A program made the translations under genes and the position numbers. From NCBI GenBank assembly GCA_018907035.1, contig JACCIC010000164.1, forward strand, positions 809,501-873,500: DNA of 64,000 bases, written 5' to 3'. This document shows positions 58,697 to 64,000 of this stretch, one piece after another. Within the stretch, counting starts at the first letter, position 1. Each line of letters starts with the position of its first letter. The stretch is from Sycobia sp. Sy_11. Taxonomy: Eukaryota; Arthropoda; Insecta; Hymenoptera; Epichrysomallidae. The notes below the pieces were generated by a model. That model was not told where the DNA came from. It ran no database searches and worked only from the letters and a program-made list of their open reading frames with translations.

Positions 58697-59062
58697 TTGG
58701 CCCAGTTGGCAACGCGAAACGAGTATTTTAACGAGCAAATTAGTCTGAATAAGAGCAAAGTTTCGCCGAATTTAAACGGTAAAAAGCAAGCTGCTCGACG
58801 GATTTTCGCAAAATTAAGATGGGATAAATATTTTCTATTTCTTTTTTCGTCTGAAAATTTAGAATTTAAATCCATCGAGTAGTTTCGGCTTAACGAGCAG
58901 ACGCTTTTTTTGCCTTTCGTACTTAAAAACTATGCAACAGGCACGCGATACTTTTAAATACCATCAAACAGACATTAACAGATATTAACAGATTAATAGA
59001 TGAACTAGCATATATTATTTAAATACTCTACGTAGTACTGCGGAACGAAAAACGGATTCTCT

Positions 59063-59277
59063 ATGCAAAACTTGAATATTTTTACGGGCAAAACTACCAA
59101 ACCGGATTTTACGCATTCGAGGATATCGTCCGACATATCCGATCCCGAGCGAATCCGCGAAATCGGTCATTCGCGAGCCCTTGGCGAATTTCTCTTTGCA
59201 CGCACACATACAGACCTTCTTACGAAGAGAGAAGACTTCGCGCGCGCGCGCGCGTCTTTCGAGAGGGAGGTAACTAG
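59063..59277 (+). CDS. Candidate first coding exon, about 71 codons (phase 0 out)
   Basis: ATG at 59063, leaving at GGGAG|GTAACT (59277/59278). The frame reads MQNLNIFTGKTTKPDFTHSR, then ISSDISDPERIREIGHSRAL, GEFLFARTHTDLLTKRED and FARARASFERE. The last part crosses alternating CG (59239-59253), which gives Ala-Arg repeats. Charged and soluble-looking. The ATG context is poor, and a 92-codon minus frame overlaps. If unspliced it ends eight codons later, at 59296. Confidence 0.3.
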
Positions 59278-59620
59278 ATCCAGGGTCGATCAATAGCGTA
59301 CGCTACTGGGTAGATAGAATAGGCGGGTGCCTCGAAAGGGAAAGACACCAGCGGATATATAAACGGGAGGACTGCTGATGCTGCTGCTGCTGCAGAGTGC
59401 CACCCCGCGGGGGAAGAGGCGCGGCAAAAAGGGCGAGGGACTCCGTGGAGTGGCGACGGAGAGGGGGAAGGGACGAACAGAGCCGGCCAAAAACTCCCGA
59501 GAACGCCGAGAGGGATGGAGGCAAAAATTCTTCTCCCGCGCAGGGCTGCAGTGTCTCTCCGTTCAGGGGGGAGGGGCGCCTGCGCAGCTTGCGCCGCTGG
59601 AGGGATTGATGGAATGATAG
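59220..59620. other. CpG-rich island
   Basis: GC-rich, with CTG/CTGCTG triplets near 59376-59392. Overlapping frames on both strands up to 122 codons are composition artefacts. Possible 5' region. Confidence 0.35.
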
Positions 59621-60424
59621 ATTTCTGTTTATTTGCAATCACGAGTAGAGAATAGCATAACGAATTAAATTTTTAAAGCAATAAACGGCTACACGAGATA
59701 TTTCATTATTACATCAAATCCCAAAAAACATTGCAATATTGCGAAACACAGATACTGTAGAATAACGTAGTTAGTAAGTATTATTGATATCATAGATAGT
59801 TATAATATAACAGAATTGAAACTTACTACATGGTATAAATGAAATCCAAACATACAAACATAACAGAGCGCATTCGCACGTCTATCAGTCATAGCGACGA
59901 AATCGAAAAATAAACAAACTCACTTTTCAGATTTCAACACTTGAGTCGTGCATAAAAAGTAAAATACGCGTGAACGATTAAACAATGCATAATAAATATT
60001 TATTAAACTAAAAATTAGTCGACTTTGAAAAGGTGTCCTCTCATTAAAGATTTAAATCCACCAAGGAAAGTCAAAGTACGAATTGTACTAGAAGATCATT
60101 ATAAGAACGAGCACCTTGAAGTTGGAAAGATTGTCTTTCAATCTCAGTTTTCGTATAGGGAAAATTGATCTGTTTTATCGACCGTCTAGATGATTCCCTG
60201 GGCACACTTTTAACGAAGAGACACGCTAAATAATCCAGTGGAAATAAAACAGAGAGAGAGAGGGGGGGAGACAGAGAAAGACAGTTAGAGCAACCGTCGA
60301 AAACACGAAGGGGAGAGATAAACAAGGGGCGGGGCAGTAGCGTGATATCCAAGGATGATGAGAAGAGAGGGATAATCGGCGTGTAAAGACTGCTAAGACG
60401 AGCAACTGATGTTTATTTAAGCAA

Positions 60425-60441
60425 ACTGGGTGTGTGCGTGC

Positions 60442-60513
<72 letters not shown>
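60425..60513. repeat. (CG)n-(GT)n compound microsatellite
   Basis: Alternating CG at about 60438-60456 followed by about 57 bases of GT; both are Z-DNA-prone alternating purine-pyrimidine sequence. Confidence 0.96.
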
Positions 60514-60516
<3 letters not shown>

Positions 60517-60729
60517 GCAGGGATAGATATCACTCATGGGAAATTCAGCTTCGAAGTTCCGACTCCACAATCGCGCGACCGTTGCAGGACAAACAGACAC
60601 GGCTTTCTATGATTAGATCAAACATACAGACACGCGCACACACACACACACACCTCCTAGAAGATTTGACTTTTCCACGAACGCCGTTAAATCCAAAAAA
60701 TCCGGGGGAACTTCGAGGCTGTCATAGAC

Positions 60730-61297
60730 AGTTCTCTGTGCAAATGCACATTGCAAATGCCCGCGCGCTAACCGACGGGCAGATGCAAGTGCGCGCGAGC
60801 GAGCGAGAGCGCTCGTTGTGCTCGTTGAAGTCGTTACAACGCGTTATGCGCGCATATTATGTACGCGCGTCGTCAATTATATATTCTACCAGCAGTGCAG
60901 CTCGGGAAATAAAATAGCAGAGGGGCAGAGACGAAGGCCAGATACTGCGGAGTCGGCGCTGCTGCGGACGCGATCCGGGGGATTGGGAAGGGGGCATGGG
61001 CAGGGGTTTGAGAGGAAAGAGGAGTAGACAGAGGGAGAGGGGAAGGAGAACGAACCGGGGAGAGAGAGAGAGAACGACTAGCGCTCTGCAGCAGCATCTA
61101 GGTCAATGCCTGCCCTCGCTCCAGGGTTCGCTGAGCGCTGGGCGTCTCGTCGATCGCGCCCGGAGCTCGCGAGCGGAACCTCGACAAGGAGGAACTACCA
61201 GGGCTGCCAATCGCCGCGCGGCGAAAGCTCTCCCGCGTACGCTTGTACTAACGTGGACATGTACCCATACGCGCATCTATTCGCTCTCGCTCTCTCC

Positions 61298-61340
<43 letters not shown>

Positions 61341-61450
61341 CCGCTCTCGCCTCGCTCTCCTCCCGGGCTCTCTTCACCGTTCGCCGCTCCGCCAGACTAT
61401 AACTAGGCCATCCAGATCGATTCTGCAGCACGCGCGCGCGCGTGGATAGC
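60730..61450. other. CpG-rich island with CT repeat
   Basis: Open frames of 98-136 codons on both strands cross the CT run at 61297-61338 and are not supported as genes. Possible promoter-proximal DNA. Confidence 0.35.
61297..61338. repeat. (CT)n microsatellite
   Basis: About 42 bases of CT. Confidence 0.97.
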
Positions 61451-61763
61451 ACCCGCAAGCTCGCGCTGCGAGCACTGTTGCCAACGCTTGCGCTTCTACA
61501 AATGCATGTGTGTGTCTGAATATGCATATATGTATATAGATGTGTTTGTATTCTCTCTCTTTCTGCCTTACTCTCTACCCCTCTCTCTCTTTCTCCGCTA
61601 GTCTGTCTGTATACGGAGTGCTAGAATTGTCCAACCTACGGGATCGTACTGCGCAAGTCCACCGTCGCGACTATGACTGCATTGTGTATGCGCGATAATA
61701 GATGGCGGGGCGCGCAGTCCACTGGGTGTGGGGAGGTCTCCCGAGTTGATTATGTACGCGGCG

Positions 61764-61765
<2 letters not shown>

Positions 61766-61798
<33 letters not shown>
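61766..61798. repeat. (GT)n microsatellite
   Basis: About 33 bases of GT. Confidence 0.96.
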
Positions 61799-61801
<3 letters not shown>

Positions 61802-62243
61802 TGTTTGTAAGGTACGGTGAGGTTCGAAAGCTCGCGGCGCGCAACAACCCCCAGTGCCGCCCGCTTCTATTTTTCTCCCCTTTCCGCCGGTCGCCGATAA
61901 GGTCGACCACCGTTGCTGGCAGGCGAACGTCGCAAGCTCCCCGTCAAGGATGTTGTCTTTGATTAATGGCTCCCACTGCGCGGTCTACTAGTCGTTCCAA
62001 ACTCGCTCTTCCCTCCCCACTGCGCTCTTTCGTCTTATTATCGAAGCTATTGACCCGGTCGAGCGTATAGAATCAAGTTCGGAGTACTCGAGTATATATA
62101 CCAGGAGTACCCGATAATTTATGGGCACAAAGGGAGATGGGGGGGGTGGAGTTCGTGCGTCTAACTTGTGTTTGAGTCGTTCACCCAGACTGCAGGCGGC
62201 ACGGGCGAGTAGATTACGATTAGAGACGCCAACCCCTCGCTGT

Positions 62244-62429
62244 TTAACCTGGTTGCGGTGAATTTTCTCGAAAAGAGATGTAGTCACGCACCAGTTGTAA
62301 AGTGACGTAGGCTGTCTTTGATCTTGGAGACCTAAGTAAACGCGGCTGACGAATTTGCTCCAGATTGACTTTATTCGCGTCTAAAGTGAGTCTCGTACAT
62401 TTCTGGGATATAATAGTCTGGTTCGACAT
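62244..62429 (-). CDS. Candidate ORF or first coding exon, 61 codons, minus strand
   Basis: ATG at 62429. The frame reads MSNQTIISQKCTRLTLDANK, VNLEQIRQPRLLRSPRSKTA, then YVTLQLVRDYISFRENSPQPG and a stop at 62246-62244. The plus strand has stops throughout. CAACCAG|GTTAAA at 62249/62248 is a weak donor that would leave in phase 1, which is what the exon at 51130 needs. An acceptor-like CACTTTAG at about 62381 could start the exon later. Whether it is a complete small gene, a first exon or chance is open. Confidence 0.25.
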   Translation of the reverse strand: MSNQTIISQKCTRLTLDANKVNLEQIRQPRLLRSPRSKTAYVTLQLVRDYISFRENSPQPG

Positions 62430-63629
62430 AACTTCTCAACAGCATAGAAATATACTATATATTAACTCTTTAAATCCATTACTCAATTAGTTTTCAATAC
62501 ACCTTTCATTTTCACAGTGTTTATTACAAAAAAATACTATTTTTTAAGCGAGAAAATGCTTTGACGTTCTCAAAAAGTATAATATTTCAAGTAAAAAAAT
62601 TTAGAATAAGCCTATGTCCATAATTGCGTGATTTCTTGTTATTGCTATTGGAAGATTGGTCGAATTTGTACATGTTTCCATGATCAGGCTATGTTACTTA
62701 TAGCTATTATAGCTTGATATCCTTACGAAATCGCAAAAAGAGCTCCTTGAATTCAATCTAATTTTATGAGTTCATCTAAACAAAATTAAAATTATACATT
62801 TATAGACATTCAATCATTGAAAATTTTAGCGTAAAATTCTATGCTTTCTTCGAATCCGATGCGAACAGTAGTGTTTTTTATTCAGAAAATTACTCTGTCT
62901 AAACAATATAACGAATTTAATTAGATACAACTACTACATAATCTATATGAAATTACCATATCTTAAAAATAAAATAACATCAAATGCTAGTAAAGATAAT
63001 TTTGAATGTAATTTATTACATCGGTCAATCTGCATGAAATGCATCGTGCAAGTGCCGTGACCTCTGGTGGGAAGAAGAATTCAAGCTCTATCAAATATGC
63101 AAATATAATTCATATAATGTCCAAAAAGTACAAGCAATTTTGCGAGTTCAATATGTATTAAGATATTGATTCCCAAATTATGATAGGATGCAACTTACGC
63201 AAATGGAATTACGAAATAAAAACGAACCGATGAAGCAAGAATGGAGTTCGTAGGTTAAATTGAGATTATACGGGATTAACGTCTTTGGAGATTGAGGGAC
63301 TTCAGAAAATAATAACGCGAGCGGCCATTATGAAACCGATAGATGTGAAGTAATAAATGGAATTCGTTGAGGGCTAGAAGGCGAAGAGAAGGAAGCTTTG
63401 GGCATAAAAACTTTCAAAACAAACAAGACCGAATAGAACGGAATTCTGAGCGCCCCTGAATTAACTGTATCTATTGTTCGTAATGTAAAAAGAAATCATA
63501 TATAGATTATTTATTCGAGCATCCGTAACAGAAGCACAATTCTCTAAAGACCTAATCCAAAGACATATCGCAGAAGCACTCTTTAAAGACGTTCTTGTCT
63601 CCCATCCGGACGATTCCATTTTTTTTCAG
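62430..63629. other. AT-rich non-coding stretch
   Basis: No exon, repeat or promoter that I can support. It ends at a strong plus-strand acceptor (63629). Confidence 0.5.
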
Positions 63630-63782
63630 ACGGCATATTTATGCATTGCACCAGACGCATGTCACCGATCGTTGGCTCTCGTATATTGCACACGTGACCG
63701 GCCTATTTTAATCCTCGAGTTGAACACCCGCATACAATCATCCTTTTTTTGCTCAATCCGTGCCAGCTTTGTACAGTGTTGA
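63630..63782 (+). CDS. Candidate exon after a strong acceptor, 50 codons, unknown
   Basis: CATTTTTTTTCAG ends at 63629. Phase 0 then gives TAYLCIAPDACHRSLALVYC, TRDRPILILELNTRI and SFFCSIRASFVQC, stop at 63780-63782. Six Cys residues are visible. Another frame is open for about 20 codons, and donor-like sites occur at CTC|GTATAT and CAC|GTGACC, so the exon may be shorter. No family recognised. Confidence 0.25.
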   Translation, partial: TAYLCIAPDACHRSLALVYCTRDRPILILELNTRIQSSFFCSIRASFVQC

Positions 63783-64000
63783 CTTTGATTAATTATTCGC
63801 ACGCACACAGTCACACAAGACTCTTCGTCCTCGAAAATTATTGCGGGTATGCTGCGAAGATCAACGGTATGCAGCTAGCTTTCGATAATGTAATTATAGA
63901 TTTTTTTGTCTGTCCTACCACCCTTCATTTCCCGCACACAGAGTCTTCACTGACACATGCACGGCTTTGATCAATCGACGCGCGGGCCGCTGAGTCGCAC

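Noticed and set aside
61820..61845. GGTTCGAAAGC, resembling a tRNA B box
   Set aside because: No A box, acceptor stem or anticodon arm at the right spacing. No tRNA was found elsewhere, by eye.
1..64000. CRISPR arrays, bacterial operons, prophage or plasmid features
   Set aside because: The sequence is plainly eukaryotic, and the repeats are microsatellites without spacer structure.
1..64000. DNA transposons and retrotransposons
   Set aside because: I looked for transposase or reverse-transcriptase motifs, long terminal repeats and flanking target duplications and saw none. Old fragments could be missed without a repeat library.

Overview
This is a eukaryotic, most likely insect, window. 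It has no operons, ribosome-binding sites or long uninterrupted genes. AT-rich DNA alternates with short CpG-rich islands, and there are many long (TA)n, (GA/CT)n and (CA/GT)n microsatellites plus runs of alternating CG. CpG is not depleted even in the AT-rich parts. That mix, with little recognisable transposon sequence, suggests a hymenopteran (ant, bee or wasp) nuclear genome. This is an inference from composition, because no protein here is recognisable enough to place the species.

Most of the window reads as intron or intergenic DNA of genes with very long introns. No conserved domain was recognised. I therefore annotate candidate exons, defined by a splice acceptor, an open frame and a donor or stop, and give their phases. 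Most of the longer open frames overlap microsatellites or CpG-rich stretches and were left out.

Plus strand: the best exons are at 3550-3626 (leaves in phase 0), a last-exon candidate at 29305-29385 with AATAAA downstream, and a second last-exon candidate at 39320-39439, also followed by AATAAA. Both last exons are entered in phase 0, so they could be alternative ends of one transcript. Minus strand: a chain of small exons at 51130-51074, 44802-44714, 40623-40511 and 40264-40180 keeps one reading frame across all three junctions. It probably ends near 39804, tail to tail with the plus-strand gene. An upstream ORF at 62429-62244 could feed this chain.

By region: 0-9 kb holds one good exon, a CpG-island promoter with a perfect CRE (5.66 kb), twin TATA boxes before a 30-codon ORF (6.7 kb) and GA/TA repeats. 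9-20 kb is AT-rich, with weak exon candidates at 14.7 and 15.3 kb, a 50-codon ORF at 17.2 kb and a possible first exon at 17.9 kb. 20-25 kb is CpG-rich and full of CT repeats. 26-39 kb has a few exons and a perfect hairpin (28.0 kb). 39-45 kb is the convergent gene pair plus a GC-rich TATA promoter at 42.1 kb. 45-55 kb is mostly AT-rich with one CpG island (50 kb). 55-64 kb carries several CpG islands, a CAG tract and a few exon candidates.
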